From the NCBI GenBank assembly GCA_963835295.1, contig CAWIEX010000012.1, forward strand, positions 186,001 to 250,000: a stretch of DNA of 64,000 bases. The letters run 5' to 3'. Positions 25,471 through 35,174 of the stretch are shown piece by piece (position 1 is the first letter of the stretch; every line of letters starts with the position of its first letter). A program made the translations under genes and the position numbers. The notes below the pieces were generated by a model that had not been told where the DNA came from, made no database searches, and was given only the letters and a program-made list of their open reading frames with translations. This DNA is from JAOPZW01 sp963835295. GTDB taxonomy: Bacteria > Actinomycetota > Thermoleophilia > Solirubrobacterales > Solirubrobacteraceae.

Positions 25471-26408
25471 GGCTGTTCTTCGCCACCGACATCCACGGCT
25501 CGGAGGTGTGCTGGAGGAAGTTCCTGAACTCGGGCGAGCACTACAAGGCCGACGTGGTGATCCTGGGCGGCGACATGACCGGCAAGGCGCTCGTTCCGAT
25601 CGTCGACGACGGCGACGGCAGCTGGCACGCGACGCTGCTGGAGAACCGCGAGACGCTGGCCGACGAGGATGCCGTCCGCGCCTTCGAGGAGGCTGTCAAG
25701 CGCCGTGGCTACTACCCGTTCCGGACGACGCCGGACGAGCTGTCGGAGCTGGGCGGCGACGAGGCGAAGTGGCACGCCCTCTTCGACGAGCACATGATCT
25801 CCACCGTCGAGCGCTGGATGGCGATGGCCGACGAGAAGCTGACCGGCAGCGGGATCCGCGTCTTCGTCTGCCCGGGCAACGACGACCAGCTCGAGATCGA
25901 CGATGTGGTGTCAGCCGCGAAGACCGTCGAGCTCGGCGAGGGGCGAGTCGTCGACATCGACGGGTTCCAGCTCGCGTCCAGTGGATGGGCCAACCGGACC
26001 CCGTGGGACACCTACCGCGAAGAGGACGAGCCGATGCTGAGCGAGCGCATCGAGACGATGATCGCCGAGGTCACGTCGCCGCCCGAGCGCACGATCTTCA
26101 GCCTGCACTGCCCGCCCTACGCCACGGGGCTCGACGACGCGCCCCAGCTCACGGCAGAGATGGATCTCAAGGACGCCGGCCGTGCAACCGTCCCGGTCGG
26201 CTCGACCGCCGTGCGCGACGCGATCGAGCGCCACCAGCCGGCGCTCTCGCTACACGGCCACATCCACGAGGCCCGCGGCACGCATCGGCTCGGGCAGACG
26301 CTGTGCATCAACCCTGGCAGCTCCTACGAGCAGGGCCAGCTGCTGGGCGCGGTCGTGGACATGGACGGCAAGAAGAAGGTCAAGCGCTTCGTGCTGACGA
26401 GCGGCTAG
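25467..26408 (+). CDS. Calcineurin-like metallophosphoesterase
   Basis: 313 residues with all five metal motifs in order: ATDIHGS, LGGDMTG, CPGNDD, LHCPP and LHGHIHE. A cytoplasmic phosphatase/phosphodiesterase; substrate unknown. The downstream C-terminal strand ends NPGSSYEQG as in YfcE-like enzymes. Sits between a nucleotidyltransferase-like protein and an amino-acid permease, so a nucleotide-derived signal is conceivable (inference). Confidence 0.85.
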   Translation: MRLFFATDIHGSEVCWRKFLNSGEHYKADVVILGGDMTGKALVPIVDDGDGSWHATLLENRETLADEDAVRAFEEAVKRRGYYPFRTTPDELSELGGDEAKWHALFDEHMISTVERWMAMADEKLTGSGIRVFVCPGNDDQLEIDDVVSAAKTVELGEGRVVDIDGFQLASSGWANRTPWDTYREEDEPMLSERIETMIAEVTSPPERTIFSLHCPPYATGLDDAPQLTAEMDLKDAGRATVPVGSTAVRDAIERHQPALSLHGHIHEARGTHRLGQTLCINPGSSYEQGQLLGAVVDMDGKKKVKRFVLTSG

Positions 26409-26432
26409 ACAACGCAAGAGGAGGTCTCACTG

Positions 26433-28049
26433 ATGGCGACGGTGGCAACAGGCCCGGGCGACGTCGAGCGGTCCGTCTTCGTTCGCAAGGCCACGGGGCT
26501 GGTGCGCGGCTGGTCCGTGCGCGACGCGTTCATCTACGCGACGTTCTCGATCAACATCGTCACGCTCGGGCTCTACATCTTCTCCTATGGCCCGTTTATC
26601 CCGAAGGGCAGCCTGCTCTGGTCGGTGCTGCTCGCGGGCGGCTATCTCGTGCTCCAGGGCGTCACGTACGCCTCGCTGATCGCGGCGATGCCGAGGGCCG
26701 GCGGCGATTATGTGTGGATCAGCCGCGTGCTCGGCGGCAGCGTCGGCTTCGTGCTGGCCGTCGCGGGCTGGTGGTTCATCCTCTGGCTCTGGGTACCGAT
26801 CTACGCCAACATCCTCAACGTCGAGGTGCTCGGCCCGCTGTCGGCCATCATCGGCTGGGACAGCGCCGTGACCTTCTGGGGCGGCAAGGACGGGGTCTTC
26901 GTCGCATCGGTGATCACGGCGCTACTGGCCTCGCTGTTCATCGCGCTGGGCATCCGGACCTACGCGCGCATCCAGAAGCTCTGCTTCTACGGCGGGCTGG
27001 TCGGCCTCGCCGTCGTAGCTCTGCTGCTGCTGGTCAACTCCAAGACGAGCTTCATCTCGCACTTCGACTCGCAGTCGAAGGACCTGTACGGCGTGGACAA
27101 CGCCTACGCGGCGACCCTGAAGGCCGGGACCGACGGCTACGTGCCGCCGGGCCTGGGCTCGTTCGCCTTCGGCGCGACCTTCCTGCTCATCCCCATGATG
27201 GCGTTCTTCAACCTCTGGTCGAACTGGGGAGCGACGCTGTATGGCGAGGTGCGCGGGGCATCGGACTTCCGCAAGAACATCTACGCGATGGGCGGCGCGC
27301 TCGTCTCCACGACGATCGCAGCAGTGATCCTCTTCGGCCTGTTCTCCAAGACGTTCGGGTGGGACTTCTACAACGCGGCCAACAACGCGTTCTGGGCCGG
27401 CACGATCCCCGGCGGCGCGTGGCCGTACCCCGGCCTGCTGGCGGCGTCGTTCTTCGGCAGTCCGGTGCTGCAGTTCCTGCTCGTAGCAGTGCTGTCGCTG
27501 TGGTTCTTCGGGTGGGTGGGAACCGTGTTCCTGTCCTCGACGCGCGTGATCTTCGCGGCCGCCTTCGACCGAGTGCTCCCCGAGAGCGTCGCCAAGGTCT
27601 CCGGCTCCGGCGTGCCGTACGTGGCGCTGGCGCTGATGCTGGTGCCGTCGATCGGGCTCTCGGCGCTGTACGCGTACAACGCCGACTTCGCGACCTACAC
27701 GCTCGACGCCACCCTCGTGATCGCGGTGACATTCCTGGGCTCGGCGATCGCGGCGGCGGTCCTGCCGTGGCGCCGGCCGGAGATCTACAACGCGTCGCCG
27801 ATCGCCAGGTACAAGGTGCTCGGCATCCCGCTCATCACGTTCTCGGCAGGCGCGTTCATCGTGTTCCTCGGCTTCTGCCTCTACAAGTGGCTGGCCGATG
27901 ACATCTACGGGATCAACGACACGTCGTCGCTGATCTTCATGGGCTGCCTGTACCTGCTGGCGATCGCGATCTACGTCGGCTCGCGCCTCTACCGGCGCTC
28001 GCAGGGCATGGACCTGAGCATGGTCTACGGGGAGATCCCTGCCGAGTGA
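26433..28049 (+). CDS. APC-superfamily amino-acid/amine permease
   Basis: 538 residues with about 12 hydrophobic helices. Start motif AFIYATFSINIVTLGLYIF and PRAGGDYVWISRVLGG in helix 2-3 are the usual APC signature. GAGGAGG is 8 nt before ATG 26433. The operon ends in a dimethylglycine/sarcosine dehydrogenase, so the import of a methylated amine or amino acid is the best guess. Confidence 0.85.
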   Translation: MATVATGPGDVERSVFVRKATGLVRGWSVRDAFIYATFSINIVTLGLYIFSYGPFIPKGSLLWSVLLAGGYLVLQGVTYASLIAAMPRAGGDYVWISRVLGGSVGFVLAVAGWWFILWLWVPIYANILNVEVLGPLSAIIGWDSAVTFWGGKDGVFVASVITALLASLFIALGIRTYARIQKLCFYGGLVGLAVVALLLLVNSKTSFISHFDSQSKDLYGVDNAYAATLKAGTDGYVPPGLGSFAFGATFLLIPMMAFFNLWSNWGATLYGEVRGASDFRKNIYAMGGALVSTTIAAVILFGLFSKTFGWDFYNAANNAFWAGTIPGGAWPYPGLLAASFFGSPVLQFLLVAVLSLWFFGWVGTVFLSSTRVIFAAAFDRVLPESVAKVSGSGVPYVALALMLVPSIGLSALYAYNADFATYTLDATLVIAVTFLGSAIAAAVLPWRRPEIYNASPIARYKVLGIPLITFSAGAFIVFLGFCLYKWLADDIYGINDTSSLIFMGCLYLLAIAIYVGSRLYRRSQGMDLSMVYGEIPAE

Positions 28050-28074
28050 CGGCAAGCACGGCGGCCTCGGCGAG

Positions 28075-29919
28075 TTGATCGCGGCGCCCTCCGCGGGCGT
28101 CGCGGACTTCCTGCGCCTCCATCCACCGTTCGACGCGCTCGAGCCCGACGCAGTGGCGCGCGTCGCGGCGGCGGCCGAGCTCGAGCACCACCCGGCAGGC
28201 ACCACGCTCTTCTCCCAGGGCGCCGAGCCCGTCAGCCACCTGCGCGTCGTGCGCAGCGGCGCCGTGGAGCTCGTCCTCGACGGCCGCACGCTCGACCTCC
28301 TCGGCGTCGGCGAGCTCTTCGGGCAGACCTCGATGCTGTCGGGCCTGCCCACCGGCTTCACCGCGCGCGCGCATGAGGAGACGACGTGCCTGCGCATCCC
28401 GGCCGACGTCGCCCGCGCCACCCTCGGGCGCCCCGAGGCCCTGCGCTACCTGTCGCGCTCGCTGCTGGATCGCGGGCGCCTGGCCCCGGCGCGCGAGTCG
28501 GCCACCGACCCGGCCGATCAGCCGGTGCAGGCGCTCGTGCGCCGCCCGCTCGTGGTCTGTGCGCCCGACACGACGATCCGCGCGGCGGCGCAGCGGATGA
28601 GCGAGGCGGGGGCGACGTGCATCGTCGTCGAGGGCGGCGCGGACGGGCTGGGGATCCTGACCGACCGCGACGTGCGACGGGTGGCCGAGGGAATGTCCGC
28701 CGACGAGCCGGTGGCGAGGGCCATGACGGCGCCAGCCGTGACGGTATCGGCGGACCGCACGGGCGCGCTCGCGCTGCTCGACATGCTCGACCGCGGGATA
28801 CGCCACCTGCCCGTCGTCTCGCCCACCGGTCAGGTCCTCGGCGTCGTCGAGGACGCCGACCTGGCCGCCGCCGAGGCCCGCACCCCGTTTCACCTGCGCG
28901 CGGCGATCGCGCGGGCGCCCACGGTCGAGGCGCTGGCGCAGGCCACGCGCGAGCTGCGCCCGACGATCGTGGCGCTGCACCGCGCGCGGGCCGACCCGCT
29001 GCGCATCGCCGCCCTGCACTCGGTGGTGGTCGACGCGCTCACACGGCGGCTCATCGACCTCGCCGTGGCCGAGGTCGGTCCTCTCGAGGCGCCCTTCGCC
29101 TGGCTGGCGCTGGGCAGCGTGGCCCGCCGCGAGGCGACGCCGGGGTCCGATGTCGAGAGCGCGATCGCGCTGCAGGGCGACGCGCCCAGCGACGAGCTCA
29201 TCGAGCACGCCCTCGCGATCAGCCGCCGCGTCGACGCCGGGCTGAGCGCGTGCGGCCTGCGCCCCGACGAGCGCGGCACGACCGCCGCCAACCCGCTGCT
29301 CGTCCGCTCGCTGGCCTCCTGGCAGCGCGCCGCGCGCAGCTGGCTGGAGGACCCCACGCTCGAGCAGGCCCTGATCCTCGTCTCCGTCGTCGTCGACAGC
29401 CGCACGGTGTGGGGGCTGCACACCGGCATGTCCGTCGCGGAGGCCTTCCGCGCCGCGCGCAGCCACCCGGCCCTCCTGCGCCAGCTGGCGCGCTTCTCGC
29501 TCTCCTACCGCCCGCCCACCGGCTTCCTGCGCGGCCTGGTCGTCGAGCACTCCGGCGAGCACCGCGGCCTGCTCGACCTCAAGCTCGGCGGCCTCGTCCC
29601 GATCGTCGACCTCGCGCGCTGGGCGGGGATGGCCGCCGGGGTCACGAGCGCCTCGACGCCCGAGCGCCTGCGCGCCGCGGCCGCCGCGGGCACGCTGTCG
29701 GGCGCCGACGCCGCCACGCTGGCCGACGCCTTCCAGCTCGTGATGGCTCTGCGCCTCGAGCACCAGGTCGCTCAGCTCGAGGCCGGGGAGGAGCCCGACG
29801 ACCACCTCGACCCCGCCGCGCTCAGCCGGCTCACGCGCACCTACCTCAAGGAGGCCTTCCGCGCCGTGGCCTCCGTGCAGAAGCGGGTCGCCGGCGAACT
29901 CGGGGTCGGCACACCGTGA
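28075..29919 (+). CDS. cNMP-binding / CBS-pair / DUF294 nucleotidyltransferase signalling protein
   Basis: 614 residues from TTG 28075. Domain order: cyclic-nucleotide-binding fold (about 10-125), two CBS motifs (about 155-270, ending HLPVVSPTGQVLGVVEDADL), putative nucleotidyltransferase DUF294 (about 320-420, LGSVARREATPGSD giving the GS-x-DxD-like site), DUF294 C-terminal helical domain. Related to GlnD-like regulators found beside solute transporters. Probably tunes the permease by sensing adenosyl ligands. Confidence 0.85.
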   Translation: MIAAPSAGVADFLRLHPPFDALEPDAVARVAAAAELEHHPAGTTLFSQGAEPVSHLRVVRSGAVELVLDGRTLDLLGVGELFGQTSMLSGLPTGFTARAHEETTCLRIPADVARATLGRPEALRYLSRSLLDRGRLAPARESATDPADQPVQALVRRPLVVCAPDTTIRAAAQRMSEAGATCIVVEGGADGLGILTDRDVRRVAEGMSADEPVARAMTAPAVTVSADRTGALALLDMLDRGIRHLPVVSPTGQVLGVVEDADLAAAEARTPFHLRAAIARAPTVEALAQATRELRPTIVALHRARADPLRIAALHSVVVDALTRRLIDLAVAEVGPLEAPFAWLALGSVARREATPGSDVESAIALQGDAPSDELIEHALAISRRVDAGLSACGLRPDERGTTAANPLLVRSLASWQRAARSWLEDPTLEQALILVSVVVDSRTVWGLHTGMSVAEAFRAARSHPALLRQLARFSLSYRPPTGFLRGLVVEHSGEHRGLLDLKLGGLVPIVDLARWAGMAAGVTSASTPERLRAAAAAGTLSGADAATLADAFQLVMALRLEHQVAQLEAGEEPDDHLDPAALSRLTRTYLKEAFRAVASVQKRVAGELGVGTP

Positions 29920-29925
29920 CGACAA

Positions 29926-29937
29926 CTGATATATCAG
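29926..29937. promoter_or_regulatory. 12-bp palindrome before the dehydrogenase gene
   Basis: CTGATATATCAG is a perfect palindrome ending 8 nt before the start codon. A similar CTAATATATCTG lies at 57732-57743, upstream of the second FAD oxidase and beside a GntR regulator. GntR-type operators are short palindromes of this kind. Confidence 0.4.
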
Positions 29938-29945
29938 GAGGCGAG

Positions 29946-32374
29946 ATGAGCTCTCCACCCGAGTCCGCCCGCGTCGTCGTGGTCGGGGCCGGCATCGCCG
30001 GCGCCGGCGTGGCCCACCACCTGGCCGAGCGCGGCTGGGAGGACATCGTGGTCGTCGACCAGGGCCCGCTGTTCGAGACCGGCGGCTCGACCTCGCACGC
30101 GCCCGGGCTGGTCTTCCAGCACAACGCGTCGCACACGATGACGCGCCTGGCGCAGTGGACGGTCGAGAAGCTCACCGCGCTGGGGGCCTTCTATCCGGTG
30201 GGCAGCATCGAGGTCGCCACCACCGAGGAGCGCTGGGCCGAGCTCGACCGCCGCTGGGCGCGGGCGCGCGGCTTCGGCCTGGACGCGCGGCTGCTCGACC
30301 CCGCGCAGGTCGCCGAGCTGCTCGCGCTCCTCGATCCCAAGACCATCCTGGGCGGCCTGCACGTGGCCGACGACGGGATCGCGAAGGCCGTGCGCGCCGC
30401 GCAGGAGCTGTGCCGCCACGAGGCGATCGCGGCCTTCGGCGACTGCGAGGTCACCGGGCTGCTGATCGAGGGCGGTCGCGCGGTGGGCGTGGAGACCGCG
30501 CGCGGGACGATCCGCGCCGAGCACGTCGTCATCGCCGCCGGCATCTGGGGGCGCCAGCTGGCGAGGCTCGCGCCGGGGCTCAACGTCCCGCTCGTGCCCG
30601 TCGAGCACCAGCTCGCCTACACGGCGCCGCTGCCCGAGCTCGCGGGGGAGACGCGCGAGGTCGTGCACCCGATCCTGCGCCACCAGGACCACGCGATGTA
30701 CTTCCGCCAGGTCGCCGACGCCTACGCGATCGGCAACTACCGCCACGAGCCGCGCCTGGCCGATCCCGAGCGCCCGGCCGAGCTGGCCTTCACCGCCGAC
30801 GACTTCGCCTCGGCGCGCGCGGAGGCCGGCCGCATGCTGCCGGCGCTGCGCGACGTCGAGCTCACGCGCGCCTTCAACGGCCTGATGTCGTTCACGCCCG
30901 ACGGCTTCCCGCTGCTGGGCGAGAGCGCCGCCGCGCGCGGGCTGTGGCTGGCCCAGGCGATCTGGGTCACCCACTCGGCCGGCTGCGGGCGCGCGCTGGC
31001 CGAGCTCATGACCCACGGCGATGCGCTGCTCGACCTGCACGAGTGCGACCCCGAGCGCTTCGACGCCCACGGGACGAGCACGAGCTACGTGCGCCTGCGC
31101 GGCGCCCAGGGCTACCGCGAGGTCTACGACGTCCTGCACCCCCGCCAGCAGAACGAGCAGGCGCGGGGGCTGCGCACGACGCCGTTCTACGAGCGTCAGG
31201 AGCGCCTCGGGGCCGAGTTCTTCGAGAGCGCCGGCTGGGAGCGCCCGCAGTGGTACGAGGCCAATCGCGAGCTGCTGACCGGCGACGAGGTCCTGCCCCA
31301 CGACGAGTGGGCGGCGCGCTACTGGTCGCCGATCGTGCAGGCAGAGCACCGCGCCTGCCGCGAGCGGGTGGGCATCTTCGACCTCACGCCGTTCACCAAG
31401 GTCGAGGTCGAGGGGCCGGGCGCGCTGGCCTTCCTGCAGCGCCTGGCGGCCAACGACGTCGACAAGCCGGCCGGCGTGATCGTCTACACGGCGATGCTCT
31501 CGCCGCGCGGCGGGATCATGTGCGACCTGACCGTCACCCGGCTGGGTGCCGATCGCTTCTGGGTCGTGACCGGCGGCGCAGTGGGGCGCCACGACATCGC
31601 GTGGCTGCGGCGCAACCTGCCAGAGGACGGCTCGGCCACCATCACCGACCTGACCTCGTCGCTGTGCTGCCTGGGCGTCTGGGCCCGCGGGCGCGCGACC
31701 TCGTGGGCGCGCGCAGCGACGACGACCTCTCCAACGAGGCGCTGGCCTACATGCGCGCCGGGGCGCTGCACATCGGCCACGTCCCGTGCCGCGCGCTGCG
31801 GGTGTCCTACGTCGGCGAGCTCGGCTGGGAGATCTACGCGCCGGCCGAGTTCGGGCGCGGGCTGTGGGACACGCTCTTCGAGGCAGGGGGGCCGCTGGGC
31901 GCGGTCGCCTGCGGCGGCGCGGCCTACGACTCGCTGCGCCTCGAGAAGGGCTACCGGCTGTGGGGCCAGGACATCGACGAGGAGCACGACCCCTATGAGG
32001 CCGGCCTCGGATGGGCGGTGCGCCTGGGCAAGGACGCGGACTTCATCGGCCGCGACGCCGCCGCCGCGATCAAGGAGCGCGCCGTGAGCAGGAGGCTGTG
32101 CTGCCTGGTCACCGACGATCCCGCCGTCATGCTCGTCGGCAAGGAGCCGCTGCTCGACGGCGAGCGCGCCGTCGGCTACGTGACGAGCGCGGGCTTCGGA
32201 GCGACGCTTCAGGAGAGCATCGCCTACGGCTACCTGCCCGTGGCGCTGGCCGAGCCCGGCACCACCCTCGCCGTGCACAGCGCCGGCGCCGAGCACCGCG
32301 TGACCGTGGTCAGCGAGCCGCGCTTCGACCCGGAGATGTCGCGGCTGAGGGACGTCGCGACGGCGGCGCGCTAG
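29946..32374 (+). pseudogene. Dimethylglycine/sarcosine dehydrogenase (DAO + GcvT domains) with one frameshift
   Basis: ATG 29946 behind CAGGAGG. Rossmann FAD motif VVVGAGIAGAGVAHHL, then STSHAPGLVF with His51 at the position that covalently binds FAD in dimethylglycine dehydrogenases. The C-terminal half is a GcvT-like tetrahydrofolate-binding domain (YVGELGWEIYAPAEFG, GYRLWGQDIDEEHDPYEAGLG). Frame is lost at 31681-31683: CCLGVW continues as GPRARDLVG only if one G is added in a G-run. Corrected length about 809 residues, normal. Would demethylate dimethylglycine/sarcosine, forming methylene-THF. Confidence 0.85.
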
Positions 32375-32874
32375 CCGCTCGCGGCCACCTCGTCGAGCCG
32401 CGCGGCGATCGCCACGACCGCGCGCTCCTGCGCCGCGTAGGCGTCCCGCAGCGCCGGGACGCCCGCCAGCCCCTCGCCGGCCAGCGGCAGCGGGCACTCG
32501 ACGAGCAGCGCGCGGACCTCGCTGCCCAGCGCCGCGCCGCCGACGACCTCGGCGAGGCTCGCAAGCGCGTCGGCCCGTACCCGGGCTCCCTCGACGAACG
32601 ACCCCATGAGCGTCTCCTCGGTCAAGGGCGCGGCACCGAAGACGCGAGCGTGCATCACCGCCGGGTTCACGGCGTGCTCGCGCACGAGCGCCCGCCGCTG
32701 CGCCGCCGACAGGCCCGCCGCGTCGGCCACGAGGTCGATCGCCCCGGCGAGCCCCTGCGCGTCCACGGGCAGCGCCGCCCGCATCTCCGGCGAGAGCCGC
32801 TCGAGGAGCGCGGCATGGTTGGCGGCCGCCTCGGCGAGCGTCGCCTCGACCCGGGCACGATGCGTCGCGGTCAT
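32371..32874 (-). CDS. Hypothetical protein (about 167 residues)
   Basis: Convergent with the dehydrogenase (4-bp overlap of the ends). From ATG 32874 it encodes an Ala/Leu-rich helical protein with HRARVEATLAEAAANHAALLERL and GARVRADALASLAEVVGG. Two longer upstream in-frame starts exist but run through the dispersed repeat at 32948. No family recognised. Confidence 0.5.
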   Translation of the reverse strand: MTATHRARVEATLAEAAANHAALLERLSPEMRAALPVDAQGLAGAIDLVADAAGLSAAQRRALVREHAVNPAVMHARVFGAAPLTEETLMGSFVEGARVRADALASLAEVVGGAALGSEVRALLVECPLPLAGEGLAGVPALRDAYAAQERAVVAIAARLDEVAASG

Positions 32875-32947
32875 CGCCCTCACGGTAGGGCGTGTCGTCG
32901 CCGCGGGCGCCCCGGCCGCGGCTCCTGCGCCGAGTCGCTGCGCGACC

Positions 32948-33011
32948 GCTCTGCGCCGGAGTATCGCGCGACCGTAGGCCTGCCTCCGCGTTGGCGAGCC
33001 AACGGCGCGCC
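32948..33011. repeat. Dispersed repeat, copy A
   Basis: About 64 bp that recur inverted at 44350-44412 with a few mismatches. Shared blocks include GCTCTGCGCCGG, GTATCGCGC and CTCCGCGTTGGCGAGCCA. Both copies are intergenic, upstream of a minus-strand gene. Confidence 0.65.
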
Positions 33012-33228
33012 CGCGCGTCTGCGACAACCGAGCGCCGCCGGACGACGAGCCGATCGGGAGCGGACTGCTGGCTTGCGTCCTCGAGGTCAATCAGCCGCAC
33101 GGCGCCGAAGCGCTACGCGATGGTCAGCCAGGAGAGCGCTTGCATGTCGAGAAGCTCTGACCGGCTCCGCTCACCAGGTGAAGGGCCATGCCAGGGCGCG
33201 GCCCCCGACACCAGGAGACCCGAAGAAC

Positions 33229-33669
33229 ATGACGCTCAAGCGGATGGACAACGTGCTCATCGTCGTCGAGGACCTCGAGGCCGCCAAGGCGTTCTTCGCC
33301 GAACTCGGCATGGAGCTGGAAGGCCAGACGCTGGTCGAGGGGCCGTCGGTGGACAGCACGGTCGGGCTCGACGGCGTCCGTGCCGACATCGCCATGATGC
33401 GGACCCCGGACGGCCACGGCCGGGTTGAGCTGACGAGGTTCCACACGCCGCCGGCGGTCAGGGCCGAGCCGCAGAGCGCGCCGGCGAACGCGCTGGGCAT
33501 CCGCCGCATCATGTTCGCCGTCGACGACCTCGACGACGTCGTCACCCGCCTGCGCACCCACGGTGCCGAGCTCGTCGGCGAGATCGCGCAGTACGAGGAC
33601 ATCCACCGGCTCTGCTTCGTGCGCGCCCCCGAGGGCTTCATCATCGGGCTGGCCGAGCAGCTCAGCTGA
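33229..33669 (+). CDS. VOC (glyoxalase/dioxygenase-fold) protein
   Basis: 146 residues with two beta-alpha-beta-beta-beta modules: MDNVLIVVEDLEAAKAFFAELG at the N-terminus and GIRRIMFAVDDLDDVVTRL in the second half, ending in APEGFIIGLAEQL. CAGGAGA lies upstream of ATG 33229. Metal-ligand Glu/His positions fit lyase-type VOC members, but substrate is unknown. Confidence 0.85.
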   Translation: MTLKRMDNVLIVVEDLEAAKAFFAELGMELEGQTLVEGPSVDSTVGLDGVRADIAMMRTPDGHGRVELTRFHTPPAVRAEPQSAPANALGIRRIMFAVDDLDDVVTRLRTHGAELVGEIAQYEDIHRLCFVRAPEGFIIGLAEQLS

Positions 33670-34266
33670 ACCTCGACGGGCGCGCCGGGAGCGGCCCTCG
33701 CTCGGTGCGTGGATACCGTCAGCTGCCAATTCGGTGAGCGCGCAGCGGCGACGACTCCTGATCGTCTCGGCTTTCTGCTCCACCGCGCGCGGCGCGCCCC
33801 TCGGGGCGCGCGCTGTGTCGTATCGCGCAGGAGGCGCCGGCCTCCCCGGGGCGATCAGCGGACCGGTACTAGCCGCCGGAGATCCCCCGGCCGGCGAGCT
33901 GACACCACTCGACACGCCGTAGGTGGTGGCTGCTGCTTCGACAGCGGATCGGTAGCGCCACACCCAGGCGCGCAGAGTTGCGGGTTGGGCCAGGGAGGAG
34001 AGCCAGTCGTTGCGCTCCTACGCTGCGGCGTTGCCGCTCGTGCGACCTTCGGAGGATCGCGGCGGCGACGTGGCACCGATCCGACGATGTCTCATCCGAC
34101 CGGGGCGCCGGCTCCTCTGGTCGGTGACGGTCTCCCCGCTGGGCACGCCAGCGGGATCGGCGCCGGTTGAGCGAGGCCCGCCCCGCGCGAGCGTAACTAC
34201 GCGTCTGGCTCGCGCACGGAACGCCCGGCAGCCGCCAGGACAACCCGCCTCGTCGCTGCCGACCAG
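33670..34266. other. Intergenic stretch with one GC-rich hairpin, no gene seen
   Basis: About 600 nt between the VOC gene and the end of the sigma-factor gene. GCGCGCCCC-TC-GGGGCGCGC near 33791-33810 can act as a terminator hairpin for the VOC gene. The rest gives only shadow ORFs. Confidence 0.4.
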
Positions 34267-34914
34267 CTAGGCCGCGATGGCGATCGGCGCGCTCGTGTCG
34301 ACATCGGCCGCGAGCAGCTGTTCGAACGCCACGAGATCTCCGCTTTGGGCGGCGTCGACGAAGGCGTCGACGAAGCGCTGCTGCTCGGCGGCGCTCACCT
34401 GCCTGCGGCGTCCGTTGGCGAGGCGGACGCGCGCGCGGGTGACGAGCTGCCGCGCGTTCGCCTCGCTCGTGGCGAGCACGTCTGCGATCTGCCGGTACGG
34501 GTAGTCGAACGCCTCGCGCAGGACATAGGCGGCGCGCTCGGTGCGAGACAGCCTCTCCGAGAGCGCGAGCAACGCGACCTCGAGCGCCTCGCGCCGCTCG
34601 GCGCCGAGCGCCGGATCGGCTCGGACGTCGACCTGCTCGGGATGCCAGGGCTGGAAGACCGTCTCGCGACGGGCACGAGCGGACTGCACGACATTGAGCG
34701 CGAGGCGCTTGGTGGTCGTCGCGAGAAACGCGGCCGTGTCTCGCACCTGGTTGCGGTCAGTGCCCTGCCAACGGATCCACGCGTCCTGGACCACGTCGTC
34801 CGCGTCCGCGGCACTCTCGAGTGTCCGATAGGCGATCCCGAACAGGCGCGGGCGTACGGCCTCGAACGACGCCGCGTCGACGGGCGCGATGGCTGGGGCG
34901 GCCTGCAGGGTCAT
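34267..34914 (-). CDS. ECF41-type sigma factor with shortened C-terminal extension
   Basis: 215 residues. Region 2 reads VRPRLFGIAYRTLESAADADDVVQDAWIRWQG and region 4 reads SRTERAAYVLREAFDYPYRQIADVL with SEANARQLVTRARVRL, the diagnostic ECF41 pattern. ECF41 factors normally carry a SnoaL-like extension of about 100 residues with a DGGGK motif that autoregulates them. Here only its first helix is left (RFVDAFVDAAQSGDLVAFEQLLA). Start overlaps the upstream small gene (ATGA). No anti-sigma gene seen. ECF41 targets are often oxidoreductase/epimerase genes, as found at 38.7 and 42.2 kb. Confidence 0.82.
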   Translation of the reverse strand: MTLQAAPAIAPVDAASFEAVRPRLFGIAYRTLESAADADDVVQDAWIRWQGTDRNQVRDTAAFLATTTKRLALNVVQSARARRETVFQPWHPEQVDVRADPALGAERREALEVALLALSERLSRTERAAYVLREAFDYPYRQIADVLATSEANARQLVTRARVRLANGRRRQVSAAEQQRFVDAFVDAAQSGDLVAFEQLLAADVDTSAPIAIAA

Positions 34915-35174
34915 GACGGGCCCTCCGTGGCCGCCTCGACGAAGCCGAGGCGGTCGAATTCCGGCTGGCTGACGATCAACTCGTCCGCGAACAGATGCGC
35001 CAGCCCGAGGATCGCGCGCGCCTCGCTCGGCGCGTTGCGGGCCTCCGCACGCTCGTGTGCTCGGCGGAGCACGCGAGCGACGAACTGGTCGACCGCCTCT
35101 TCATCGCTCTCGACCAGCGCGTGGTTCAGGTAACGGCTGCTGCCGCTGTCGGGGCTGACCGTTGAGGCGTTCAT
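34911..35174 (-). CDS. Small hypothetical protein (87 residues) coupled to the sigma factor
   Basis: Both ends overlap neighbours by 4 bp (ATGA), so it is a true operon member. Mostly helical: EEAVDQFVARVLRRAHERAEARN and SEARAILGLAHLFADELI. No membrane segment. Position between a membrane protein and an ECF41 sigma suggests a regulatory partner; no family known. Confidence 0.6.
   Translation of the reverse strand: MNASTVSPDSGSSRYLNHALVESDEEAVDQFVARVLRRAHERAEARNAPSEARAILGLAHLFADELIVSQPEFDRLGFVEAATEGPS

Noticed and set aside
27937..29958. 673-residue minus-strand ORF
   Set aside because: Antisense shadow of the cNMP/CBS/DUF294 gene; no domains.
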